NCBI RefSeq assembly: GCF_036370855.1
Contig: NC_088106.1
Coordinates: forward strand, 31,572,501-31,636,500
Direction: 5' to 3'
Source: Dromaius novaehollandiae
Lineage: Eukaryota; Chordata; Aves; Casuariiformes; Dromaiidae
Length of the DNA stretch: 64,000 nucleotides
The translations under genes and the position numbers were made by a program. Shown one piece after another: positions 12,601 to 23,400 of the stretch (within the stretch, counting starts at the first letter, position 1; each line of letters starts with the position of its first letter). Under the pieces are notes generated by a model. It did no database searches. It was not told the origin of the DNA and worked only from the letters and a program-made list of their open reading frames with translations.

Positions 12601-15600
12601 ACAAAACATTGCTGTATTTTTTTGCATCAGATAGTGATAAGTGTTTGTGTGGTTATGCTCCATACTGGCAGTTTGAATCTTCTTAGCTCAATTAGATGAC
12701 TCCTTGCCTAATCCTTGTTTTTTAAATTATTTTTGAGCTGCAGTATTTGACATCTCTGTCTATGCAGCATTACAGTATCTTCAAAGACAAAGGAGTTTCA
12801 CACCTGCCTGTGTTTTCCCTTAACGTGCAGACTCTCAAATCCTGGAACATGCCTTGGAGCCAGATACTCCAATTATATTCAAACACACCCTGCTAATTAA
12901 GCAGTGTTGTGACCTTCCTAGTAATTTAGTGTGCAAGCTTTGATTTCCCCCTTCCCCACCCCATATTTGGAGTTAAGTTTACGAGGTGTAGGGTAAGAGT
13001 GTGTTAACTCTTTGTTTTCTTGAGAAGACGATGATGATATGGCCCAAACCTAAGATGTCTCATTAGACAAGAATTTGGGTGAAAGAACTATTTAAAACTC
13101 TGATGAATAACTTTTTATCTGTTTCTAGGGGTCCTGAAGACACCTGTTTTGAGTACGGTGTTTTCCCTGCTATTCTGAGCTTTCCACTCGACTATCCGCT
13201 AAGTCCTCCGAAGATGAGGTTCACGTGTGAGATGTTCCATCCAAACAGTAAGTTTGATTCAGCAGGATATTTGAGGGGGAGTGGGTTGCTTTTACACCAT
13301 AAAGAAACAACTTTTGCAGCAGGACAGCTGGTATTGCTTGCTAAGAGTGGTTCATTTCCTTTCAGACCTTGAGTATGCCACAGGAGTGTTTAGCCATCCA
13401 GCAGTTTTGCTCTGTCTCAGGGTCATGCTCTCTCTATCATGTTAGTCTTCATATATCTTTTGATCATAAACAGTCTAATAAAGACCCCAGCAATGTGACT
13501 GCCTTTTCAGATCATTCCAGGAATTGCAAAAATGGTCCAAACATAAATGTTTTGTACATGACATGAGATTTTGTAAAATGATAGAGTCAGGGTAGGCTCT
13601 TCTCTGTGTTCCTCTGTGACTGGTGTTTAAGTAGTTCAGTGTTATTTTAACAAGTGAAAATCTGTTCATGTTGACTAAAGTTTGGATGCAGCTTTACTTA
13701 GCAGCATGGCTTTTTCCCGTTAGATCAGGGGTTTAGTGACACCTCTGATGTGATCTTTCTGAAATACAGAGTGCTCTGTCCAAACAGCTGACAGATTTGT
13801 AGGCCTTTAAGATTTTATTGGCCTTTTCTCTGCAATTCCAGTGATGACAATATCTCAACTGTATTATCTTAAGGCTTTTGAGTGGAAGAAATTAAAGTAA
13901 TGATGAGTGTAGCTAACAAGTTTGAGCTTTGAACAGATAAAAACCCCTAGATCCCCCTTTACAACCCAGAGCTCTCTTTTCTGGCGTAGGCCTTGGCGGC
14001 GTCCTTTGTAAAGTTGTTACTTATTGCATCTGTTAAATCCACACTGACTGTGTAAAAATTGTTTATCATCATCTAGATTTGATGGGCTGGAGCCATATAT
14101 TAGGCTATTAGGTCTCTGCAGCCTACAAGCAATAAAAGGAAAATCCTGCCCTCTTGCCTAGTGTTTCCTTCCAAGCTGACATTCCTGCACTTGCGTAACA
14201 CAAATTTTCATCTCAGTTGGGAATCTATTTATTTCATCCGATTCCAAGGAATTTTGCACTTTCTTGAGATTCCTCTGTTTTTCTCTTCTCAAAACACCAC
14301 TGACACAGATTCTTGCCCATTTAATCCACGAACAAGCCCATCTTTCCGTTCTCCTCTGGGGGGCACATCTGCACTGTGCAGTGTAGAACCGTGCAAAACT
14401 GCCCAAGGCAGTTTAGCATCACCTGTGTCGCTCTGATGTCTACAGCAGTGCAGCTTGGCACCTGGAAGTGGTGTGGCCACACCAGCACATTGCTTCAGCT
14501 GGGCTCTTTCACCCAAACTTGTTGGCAGTACCGATCTCCACGAGCAAATCCATGCGCATGCAATACTCTACTCTGCTTGTCCTGGGCTTGGCTGGAAGAT
14601 CTCTGCTCGGAGCTGCGTTGCGTGAGCAGCCTGTGGCATTGGCAGGCAGGATGGGGTGCAGAGAAGCTCAAACTGCCTGACTGTCGTGTGTTACAGAGCA
14701 TCTCTACACCTGGGCGCTTCCTCCACAGAACTGGCTGGAACATATTGGATGTTCAGCTGTCAGCTGTTTAAAGTCCCATGACTCTAGGTTGAGTTAAGGT
14801 AAATTTGAGATCATCAAAAGTAGATGCTCAAACCTTTCTTCTCGGATGAGATTGAGGTGGTCTGGTCATACCCAGAAAGGCTGTAGAAATGGCAGCCGTG
14901 CTGTGCTTTTTGCATTCCTTAAATGCTTACTCCATCTGTGAGAAATTGCAAGGAAATAGCTAAAAAAAAAAAAAAAAAAATCCGCCATGCTTTCTTGCCT
15001 TTGCAGCATTTCTGCTATGCATAGGGGAATTGAAACACCACAGTACTCTCTTCTCTTGCAATAATATGGTTTCAATGGGTGCTTTGGCTAAGATAACTTC
15101 GAAGTAGCAATTAATGAAAAGTCTTGTGTTGGCATTTAGCAACAAAATGGGAGATGTGTACTTCTTCCTGCAATCAGCCTTTTCTGTCTTATCTATGCTA
15201 CTGCGATCCAACGGTTTTAAATGAGATACTGTGTAAAAACATTAGAGTAACTTACAGGTGAAATATCTTTACCAATGTGTTCCGAACTTGTGGGGGGAAA
15301 TGCTGATGCAGCATGTGCTGTTTTCATCTCTTCCAGCTATGGCTAGAGCAGCTCCAATCCCCAGCCTGGGGCTGCAGGAGGGGGTGTAAATATAATAAAA
15401 GTCTTTCAGAAAACTTACGTGTTCCCGACTTGTACAGACATTAGCTGGGTGAACGGAAGGATCTGGAAACAAGCATAACCGCTTTCAGCGGTCATTTGCT
15501 TTTTTTTTTTTTGTATTCCTGGCAACGATACAAGTTTGGTCACCAGAGAAGTAGAAACAGTGAAAGTACTAGGTAAAGTTGTAGTTGCTTGGGACACTGC

Positions 15601-18561
15601 TGAATTAGGCCACATTGCTAAGGCAGCGTTTTGACCTCTGTTGTCTTTCAGTGCTGCCTCTTCACGCTCTCTCTGGCCTCATTATCAAGGCAAAGGAGGC
15701 CTTTCCAGTGTGTGAGAAGACTTGCACTGATGCAGATGCTTTGCTGATGTTAAAGGTGGGAGGGGAAGACATCTGTCTCCTTAATTGATAGCTTACTTTT
15801 TTTCTGTGCACTGTAATGCAGCTGTGAGTTTTAAGCAAAAATGAAAAAGTGATGTGAACTCTCAGTAATGTTCAAATCGAAATCAGGTATTTGTAACATA
15901 CCATTTTTCTCACCCCACTGCAGCTGTGCAAGTTTGCTTGGTTCTTTTTATGAACTCAATCCAGTGAAAGACTCAAATGTGCATTCAGTGCTGTATGACT
16001 GTTACCCTTTGGTTTAAGCAGGACTACTCACCTACTTGGGGTTATATCTGTGCATAAATAACTGGCTCATTACACTAAGCGACATCTCTTACTTTTTTTC
16101 TCAAGGAACCTATTTCTGATATCGAGTGGTTTGAGTACTCCTGGCAGGCTTCTGTTGGGGAAGTATGACCCTAGTTTGGCAGAACTGCCTAGAGAAAGTT
16201 TTTGCTAGATTTTTTCTCTTTCCAATTCTGTGTGCTCTTGCCTTTGGAAGAAGACATTTAAAACTGGATTTAACATCAGCTGGATGAAGGCAGAGTCAGA
16301 ACATTCATCTCTGCTATGGATCTGGAGTGGTCAGGTGTTTCCTTTGAATAACAGTCAATCCTTTCTTCTTGTGCAGTTTACCCAGATGGGAGAGTTTGCA
16401 TCTCTATTCTCCATGCTCCTGGCGACGATCCCATGGGATATGAGAGCAGCGCTGAGAGGTGGAGTCCTGTGCAGAGCGTTGAAAAGATCCTGTTGTCAGT
16501 CGTTAGTATGCTGGCAGGTAAGGACCGGTGCTTTATTAGGAGTAACTCAGGTAGCAGTTCTTGAGGCATAGCTAGAGCTTCTTCTTCGTGTTTGATTTGT
16601 TAAGCAGACAAAAGATGCTTAAACTCGGCTCTGCAGCAATCAGAGTTCCTAAAGCCATAATATTAATTGATTTATTAATACACCAATTCTCTGAAAATAA
16701 TTGGAAAAAAATAACAAGACTGAATTAGTAAACAAGTGTTTCCAGGTTTGTGAGTGAGTACACTGCATTTCTTCAGCAGTGATTGAGTACATGGTGATGG
16801 TCACGTGGTAGGTTCTGTGGCTCAGCTGGCTCTCTGCTCCTCTGCAAAATCTGTCCTCAGGCTTTATAGCTGCTGTGATGTCTTTTCAGCTCTTAGGTCT
16901 TTTAGAGCTTTTGATTACTGCCTCTGTTGGATTTAGCTTTAGCAGCTGGAAGGTTATCAGCTGGAACTGATCAGTATGGTTAATTGGAGTCCATGGCCCC
17001 TGTGATTCACAAACCAGCTCCCTCCATTTCTGTTTGTTGGTATACCAGGCTGGGAAATGTGCTCATTCTGCCATCTCTGGTTTAGAGGAAGCCTTCTTGA
17101 GAAGAAGGGTGTGGTGAACAACTTTTTGAGTAACCTCTTAAAGGGCTTTCCCTAAATCCAGCAAGGGTTCAGATCAGATCTGTCACATACATCTCCTTGA
17201 AACTTGGGTCTTTTTCCACATTCTTGATAGAGCCACTGAACTGCCTGAGGACAGAACCGTATCCCTTATAATCAGTCTTGTGGATAAAGGTTTAGTTATC
17301 AGAAGCAACAAAGTTGAACAAGAGAAAGCAACAGATTCCTGTGTGTTGACTGTTAGCTCCAGAATAGTAAGCTACTATTGGGAGGCCACCCAGATGAACT
17401 TCTGAGCACTTCATTAGGCTGCCCGCGGCCTCCAAGAACTTGGTTTGTGGTACAACCTTACCTAGACTTATCGGCTGGGGAGTCATCTGCACTCTTGTTC
17501 TCTGACTGTGCATCTTGATTTCCCATGGCTTTTGGAGGAACTAATCCAGACCGTGAATTGTCAGCTGCTTTCCAGCTGCTGACAAACTCTCAGCTCTGGC
17601 TCTGCAGATAGTGTAAGCCTGAGCATACCAAACTGAGTGACCTACCCATCTGTCCCCTCTGATGCCTTTTAATGGCAGATTATCTGCATTGTGTCAAGAA
17701 AGACATGAGCCTACGAGGTCCACCATGAACTGGACTGTGGAGGATTCAGACTAGTGCGTGAAGCAAAATGGGTAGCGTATGTTGTATCTTAGTGACTTGT
17801 ATAATAATCCTGTGACAGTTGTCCTGCTGTATGCTTCCGAGAGCCTGATAAGCCCCATGTCTCAGCTTACCTCCGTACAAAATGAAGTGTTTGAGGCATG
17901 GGGGCTTAATGCACTTTGCAAAGCACTCTGAAATCCTCAGATGAGAGATGTTGCAGAAATGAAAGGATTTTGTTTTTTCCGTAGAACAAGCTATCCAAAA
18001 GAGTGACAGAGCCTGTTTGGGTGGCCTGGTGAGGGAGGGCTTTATGTCTGGGAAGCTGCAGAAACAGAAAAAATATTTTGCAGGGAGCAGTTTGCAGTTT
18101 TAAAAACCCTCAACAACACCACTGGCAACATATCGTGTTATTCCGTGTGTGTGCTGGGACTCAGCTGCTGAAAGCATGAACAAAATAAAAGTCTTACTAC
18201 TCTGCCACCTGTTTCTGACCTAAACTCTACCTTGCTGTCATATCCTCTTGTGATCAGTGAAATAACAACTGTTTGGGGGAGCGAGCGCCTGGAACTGGAT
18301 TTCTTTTAAGGGTGCTTCCATGATCCCAAACAGAGGGAGTGTGCCAAAGCCATGGGAAAGTGGCTGTGCAGAGGCATTATTGAAAAAGCGAGAGGGTCCT
18401 GCTGAATTGCCTGGCTGCCCACCTGTCTTTCCATCTTTCTCGTTTCAGAGCCAAACGATGAAAGTGGAGCCAATGTAGATGCCTCCAAGATGTGGCGGGA
18501 AGACAGAGAACAATTTAACAAAATTGCCAAGCAGATTGTGCAGAAGTCACTTGGACTTTAA
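6622..18561 (+). CDS. UBE2G2: UBE2G2, ubiquitin-conjugating enzyme E2 G2 (5' partial, exons 2-6)
   Basis: The CDS is join(6622..6657, 6746..6791, 13129..13247, 16377..16517, 18449..18561). Together these encode residues 15-165 of a 165-residue E2, and every exon is bounded by AG/GT with matching phases. The product takes ubiquitin from E1 and, as known for the family, works with gp78/AMFR and other ERAD ligases at the endoplasmic reticulum, building K48 chains. Visible landmarks are the E2 HPN motif at the end of exon 4, the active-site cysteine (Cys89) in GRVCISILH at 16397-16399, and the long acidic loop after it ([17 protein letters not shown]) that marks the UBE2G/CDC34 class. The C-terminus [10 protein letters not shown] matches the human protein. 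Differences from human that I can recall are conservative or few, for example Asn for Tyr in REQFNKIA. Exon 1 is outside the window, so the gene is cut by the window edge and is not broken. Confidence 0.97.
6746..6791 (+). CDS. UBE2G2: UBE2G2 exon 3
   Basis: This 46-nt exon reads [14 protein letters not shown], with split codons at both ends (Gly27 and Met42). The acceptor is ccttatag and the donor gtgagt. The intron before it is only 88 bp (6658-6745), so exons 2 and 3 form a tight pair. Confidence 0.96.
6792..13128 (+). other. UBE2G2: UBE2G2 intron 3
   Basis: This is a 6.3-kb AT-rich intron. No exon or structured RNA was recognised. It carries an AAT-type microsatellite near 9.46-9.49 kb and a short TG run near 8.93 kb. 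Confidence 0.85.
9456..9491. repeat. (AAT)n microsatellite, interrupted
   Basis: About eleven AAT/TAA units are interrupted once by a gatatt segment. It lies inside UBE2G2 intron 3. Confidence 0.9.
13129..13247 (+). CDS. UBE2G2: UBE2G2 exon 4 (HPN motif)
   Basis: This 119-nt exon lies between tttctag and gtaagt. It encodes 39 full codons starting [12 protein letters not shown] and ending FTCEMFHPN, with one base of a split codon at each end. The PPKMRF and HPN segments are the conserved core leading into the active site. The reading frame remains open past the donor for a while, but the family alignment stops at HPN followed by Ile82, which is completed in exon 5. Confidence 0.98.
13248..16376 (+). 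other. UBE2G2: UBE2G2 intron 4
   Basis: This is a 3.1-kb intron with a 19-base A run at 14962-14980 and a T run near 15500-15512. Short ORFs on both strands around 14.2-14.8 kb overlap each other and resemble nothing I know. Confidence 0.8.
14962..14980. repeat. poly(A) run
   Basis: Nineteen A in UBE2G2 intron 4. No body of a retroposed element was recognised upstream. Confidence 0.85.
16377..16517 (+). CDS. UBE2G2: UBE2G2 exon 5 (active-site cysteine)
   Basis: This 141-nt exon lies between cttgtgcag and gtaagg. It reads [17 protein letters not shown] and continues to [11 protein letters not shown]. Cys89 is TGC at 16397-16399. The 13-residue acidic insertion typical of UBE2G2 follows it and is intact. 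Confidence 0.98.
16518..18448 (+). other. UBE2G2: UBE2G2 intron 5
   Basis: This is a 1.9-kb intron. I see no exon, repeat family or RNA gene in it. Confidence 0.8.
18449..18561 (+). CDS. UBE2G2: UBE2G2 exon 6, coding part
   Basis: After ctcgtttcag the exon reads [16 protein letters not shown] and ends [10 protein letters not shown] followed by TAA at 18559-18561. It forms the C-terminal helices of the E2 fold. Confidence 0.98.
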
Positions 18562-20405
18562 GCTCCCAAAGAGACTGCAATGTTTTGTATTTCTCTCCAC
18601 CTGAGAAAGAGCAGTGCTCAGTGCTGGTACCAAAAAGGCAAACTTTTCAAAACTATTGGCCTAGTTCTTCTTGTTCATCCTGTGTTTACCATCTTTTTTT
18701 CTGCTTCCACTGCTTCAGAGAAGCCTCTAGTTCACTCACTAAATTGTGTGGCAAAGGGATTTATTACTAGCAAAAAATATGGGAGCAATTCTGTTTCAAA
18801 GGCTGTTTGTTGCTACCTCACTTCGTGGTATGGGAAGCTTGGAGACTTTGCAATCTAGAGCCCACTTCAGTCAATCTGCTATTCGAGAACAGAACTGTTT
18901 TAGATCATCTGCTGGAAGAATTAGTTTTACATTTGTAAAGGCAACATTGCAGCTGGAGCACCAGTAGATGGAAAATAATTCTACAGATTTTACAATGCTA
19001 GGAAAGTTAGAGATGGCATTTGCAATCAGAACTGATTTGAAGAGTTAGATTAGCAAGAGAGGCTGTAAAACAAAGATATAATCAGAATGGTTTAGTGTAG
19101 AAAGTGATTCTGCACCGTGTAAATTTAAGAGAAGATCTAGATCGTTGTTGCCAGTGACTGGCTAGTGGTCTAGAATAGGCTGGTATTCCCATATTACACT
19201 GTGAATCCATACTGAGCCTTTGAGTCAGTGTTTGCTTAGAAGTCCCCAAAGCTGCTGTATTATTCCATAAAGACACTCACTATAACCTTTGGTTGCAATT
19301 AGATGTGCAATATGCAAAGACTGGATTCTTAAACACTTTGGTCACGTCCACCGTGGGCTAGATCATCTGCATCCTGAAAATCCAGTGAGAAAGTGTTCAC
19401 ACTTTTGGGAATCGCCACAGGATATTGAGAACATCTAGGCACTGATGACCTTTTTCAGGTGAATGAGCAAAGACTAGCTTGATGGATTTTAAATTAACCA
19501 TAACACACTTTATGATGACGGCCCTTGCGTATGTAAATTGGAGTCGGAGAAAATCTCAATTCTGCTTTCTAGAGGATGAAAAGATGCACACTTAAAACTG
19601 CAGAATACTGCAGCCGACTTGTGGTATGTACGACGGTGAGGTTTACCAGCTGCAGTGATCAGTTTGCAAAACCGCTTTGGGGCCCCTGGTGACCTTTGTG
19701 CTTTGCAAGTGAATCTTTTGTCTGGGTCCAAATCTTCTCCAGTGTATTGCAAGCAGTGGCACACATGCTGATAGCACATGGAATCAAATTTTGTTGGCTA
19801 CCTGAAACTGGCTAAATTTGAGAAGGGCTTTCTTTTTCGACAAAAAGCACGCGAAGGAGTCGTACTGTGGAGAAAGCTTTACAGAGATGCTCGTGTGCGT
19901 GTGTAGAACTTACCAGTATTTGGCTCGCTATCCATGCTGCATACTCACGTGCTGCAGATCACAGTATACCATCTTTCAGTATCTCTGAAGAGTTTGTATT
20001 GCTCTAACTTGCTGAGTTTACCTCCGTGTGCAAGTAATTCTAGCTTTGGTGCAAGAGTCGGGGTGGGGGGACCCAGCATAATTTGGGAGCAGAGAGATTA
20101 TGAAATAGTATTGTACCTAACTAGTATTTCAAGACCTTCAGGAAAATGTAGCATTTATGTGCAAACTGAGAGCATTTTTGAATTGGAGTAGATGGTGCGT
20201 AGCTCATGGAAGTGCTACAGCCGCTTTTGGAAACAATGCTGGGAAAAGTCTGTATGCCACATGGCTTATGACTGAATAAGCAAACATGGCAAAACTGGGC
20301 TCTTTTTAAGTGCAGAGTATTTTATTCATGTGTGCTCACTCATCCTTATTTTATGGTGGGATTTAGTCTGTATACTGAAAATAAAGAGATTATATTTTCT
20401 CCTTT
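18562..20405 (+). other. UBE2G2: UBE2G2 3' UTR (inferred)
   Basis: From the stop codon to the first clear AATAAA there are about 1.8 kb without a gene on either strand. A long 3' UTR is known for UBE2G2 in other vertebrates. The exact cleavage point is inferred from the signal and the T/GT-rich run just after it. Confidence 0.6.
20380..20385 (+). terminator. UBE2G2: UBE2G2 polyadenylation signal
   Basis: AATAAA in the context gaaaataaagag is followed about 25-60 bases on by a GT/T-rich stretch (tatatgtgtttctctg), the usual downstream element. Confidence 0.65.
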
Positions 20406-23400
20406 CGTAAAAGTATGTATATGTGTTTCTCTGTTTTTTTTATGGGTAAACAACTAGTCAAGAGAGTCCAGTTCTGACTTGGGCCAAAGGAGTGAAGGGG
20501 TTTGTTCTAATGCAGTTAAAACACTGGGGATGCTTTGTAGGAATGGAAGAGTTGATGCAGCTGATCAGGCTTTCTAGAGAGATGTCTTGTCTCAAAAGAA
20601 AAATCACTTGATATTTCAAAGGAAAGTGTAAAAATCAAGTAGCCAACAGATGTGATGAAGTTTGCTTCTCAGACAAAGGTCTTGTTATGATCTATGTGTC
20701 TGGCCTTAGGAAGGTCTTGTTACGGCCATAGCTGAATCATGAATTTTAATGTATCAGTCACAATCTGTTGATATTAGCTCTTGGATTTGAGGAGGACAAT
20801 TAGATGTCCAGCTCCTACTGAGAACTTCTATAGTCCCCACATCTCTGTTGCTTAAAAAAAAAAAAATCTTTTTAAGTGATTGGCTTGCAACAAGTTTGCT
20901 ATATCAGTTGTTTTAAGTCACTGAAGTACTTTTACCACTGAACATTAGCTGGAAGTCTTAAAGATGACAGAATGTATATAGAAGTTCATCTCAAAGAATT
21001 AAAAATTTGCTTTGTCTAGGTAACAAGAACCATCTTAAAAATGACTGTTCAGATTAGTTCCATGTCTGCGTTCTGGTGAAACCTGTAATTAGCATTTAAT
21101 GTACTAATAATTGTCCCACCAGTGTTCCTGCTTTATAGAGAGGCTTAAGTGGGGCACCACAGTCTGCATTAGAATCCCTGCTTGTATTACCCGGAGGAGG
21201 AGGAAGAGAAGAAAACTTCATTATTATTATTCCATAAAAAAAGTGCCTGGCAGATAGCGTTGCAGGCTTTCTCTGCTAGGATTTCAATGCTCGGGCTGAT
21301 TTTTACAACTTGACAACATCTCTTAGAGTTCTAGCTTGTAAAGCTGCTGTTTTGATACTGTAATAGACTTCCCTCAAAGACTTAATCCTTTCCCTTCTTA
21401 AAAGAATATTCACGTTAGCAAGTTGTATAATACTAGCTGGTAGCAACATTTTTTCTGTGCGGTTGCTTTTTCTCGGTCTGAAACAGTGACTGCAAAACAC
21501 ATTCCTTAGGGAGTGTCAGAACTCTACAGGTGTTATGCATGCAAGTAAAGTATTAAAGATTAAAAAATTGCCTTTCTCTGGATTATATTTGCTTTAGGCT
21601 TTTATACAGAAAAGTTTCAACGAAGCTGAAAAAAGGCAAGCAACATCCTCTTTAACGCCTCTGTTGCGTGTGTGTGCGCATACACACAACTTTTTTTTTT
21701 TGGCAAATGGAGCAGTGTCAGAACACACAGTGGGATGTAAAACATTCATTAATTGTGTTTTATGTGTGTGTGTGCATGCAAGTGGTTCTTTGAAAGTGCT
21801 AACTGCTGTACGAAAGGCGTTGTAACCACATGAAACATCTGCAGCTTAAGGGCAGAGCAATTGAGGGTTGTCTCTTGCTTTTTTTGGCTTGAACTATATC
21901 ATGAATGGAAGGTGGCGCACTGCCTTCAAGATGAAATGGTGAAAGCTGTGTGTCTCTGGAAGATTCTTGTTTTCTTTCTGAAGTCACATCTTGGTAAGGA
22001 TGCTGTGCAATCTTTTACCTCCGTGAGCATTGAGACACGTTGGGTACAAGCTGCATGGACTCTTGTGGGAACACAGGAGCAGGATTTAGTTACTAGATTT
22101 AATTTGTGTTTATTACCTGTTGATCGGCACTTTGGAATTGCTGTTAAATTTACAAATAGTATTTTTAAATGGCTTTATGCACATCAAATTCTTTAACAGA
22201 TGAGCTGTGCAACAAGCCCTCTAAGTTTCAGAGGATACTTCCTACCTACGTAAGAGCAGTCCAATACTAGGGTAGAATATAAGGACAGTGCAGATGCATG
22301 TAATACTTCTCACTAGTGCTCCTGACCTTACACAATACTGCTTCTATGGTGTTATGTTGTATTCATTTGGATGCGAGCTGTGATTCTGTAATCAAATGAC
22401 AAGATGGACAGAGGCAATGCTGTGCCTATCATCACTGGCTGAATCAAGCTGTATGGTTTGTGTTTGCCTAGTCTCCCACTAGGAATACATCTTGTCCTGC
22501 TTGAAAAGAAGAATATCCCATCTGTCAGCCACTGCCTTAGATGCCACCAAAGGGCCCTTCATCCGCATCCGTGCTCTCTGCCTGAGCGTTTGCTCCTTAA
22601 ACTCTGCCTCTGACTGCTACCATGATGGTACCGATGCCACGAGGTAGAAAAAGTATTTGAAAATTACGCTGCAACCACTGTAGATATCCAGGTATGATTC
22701 CCAAACTTCGTCGTTGCCATATCACTGCCTCCTTTCATTTCGAACCCAAAAGCTGCTATCTCTGTTCCAGATTCAACTCCAGATTCAGTTCTACCAGCAT
22801 TGGTGATGAGGCTGCTCAAGAAGAGGTGGGAAGATGCAAAACCAGTATCTGTGCTGCAGCCATTTTTTGCTCAAATTAAAAATAAATCCTGCTGGACACT
22901 TTGCCCCAAAGAAGCAGCTCTTCAGCTGGAGATGTTGTTTAAAGTGGGGAAGGTGACAGTAGTGCTACAGGAGATCTTGACATGTTTTAATGGTCTGGTG
23001 AAAAGAAGCTGCTAAGCCACTAAACCAAGGTGAAGGCTTGGGCCATGCTGGCTCTGTGGGGGGGTGGCATGGGCTCTGTGGCTGCTGGCCCGGCTCTGGA
23101 TGGGACTGGAGGAAACTGGGGGGGCACAGTGGGGCATGGAGTGGATGGAGCTGTGGGGTCCCGGCTGCCTCACCTTGGGTGTAGGGCTTCAGGTCTGGGC
23201 TGTCCTGGCCTGTGCTGAGGACACGGTGCAGGAAACTGGGCACTGGCACTGTTGTCCCAGTCATGAGGGTAGCAGGTGACAGCCAGGTGGGACAGTGGTG
23301 TGAAAACAGCACGATGGGGACATGACCAGGACATGCTCCTCCCCTTAGGGCTGTGGGCATGTGGCTGCCTCACGGGTTGTCAGAAAGCTGGAGTGTGGTA

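Noticed and set aside
22616-22693. Exon-like segment (EVEKVFENYAATTVDIQ) followed by a gt
   Set aside because: It lacks a convincing acceptor, matches no family I know, and stands alone in intergenic DNA after UBE2G2.
22740-23015. Open frame reading STPDSVLPALVMRLLKKRWE and onward
   Set aside because: It has some protein-like texture but no recognisable family, no splice partners and no start context.
23030-23280. Trp/Gly-rich overlapping frames on + near 23.0-23.3 kb
   Set aside because: They are low-complexity products of a GGGGCTGTGG-rich stretch.
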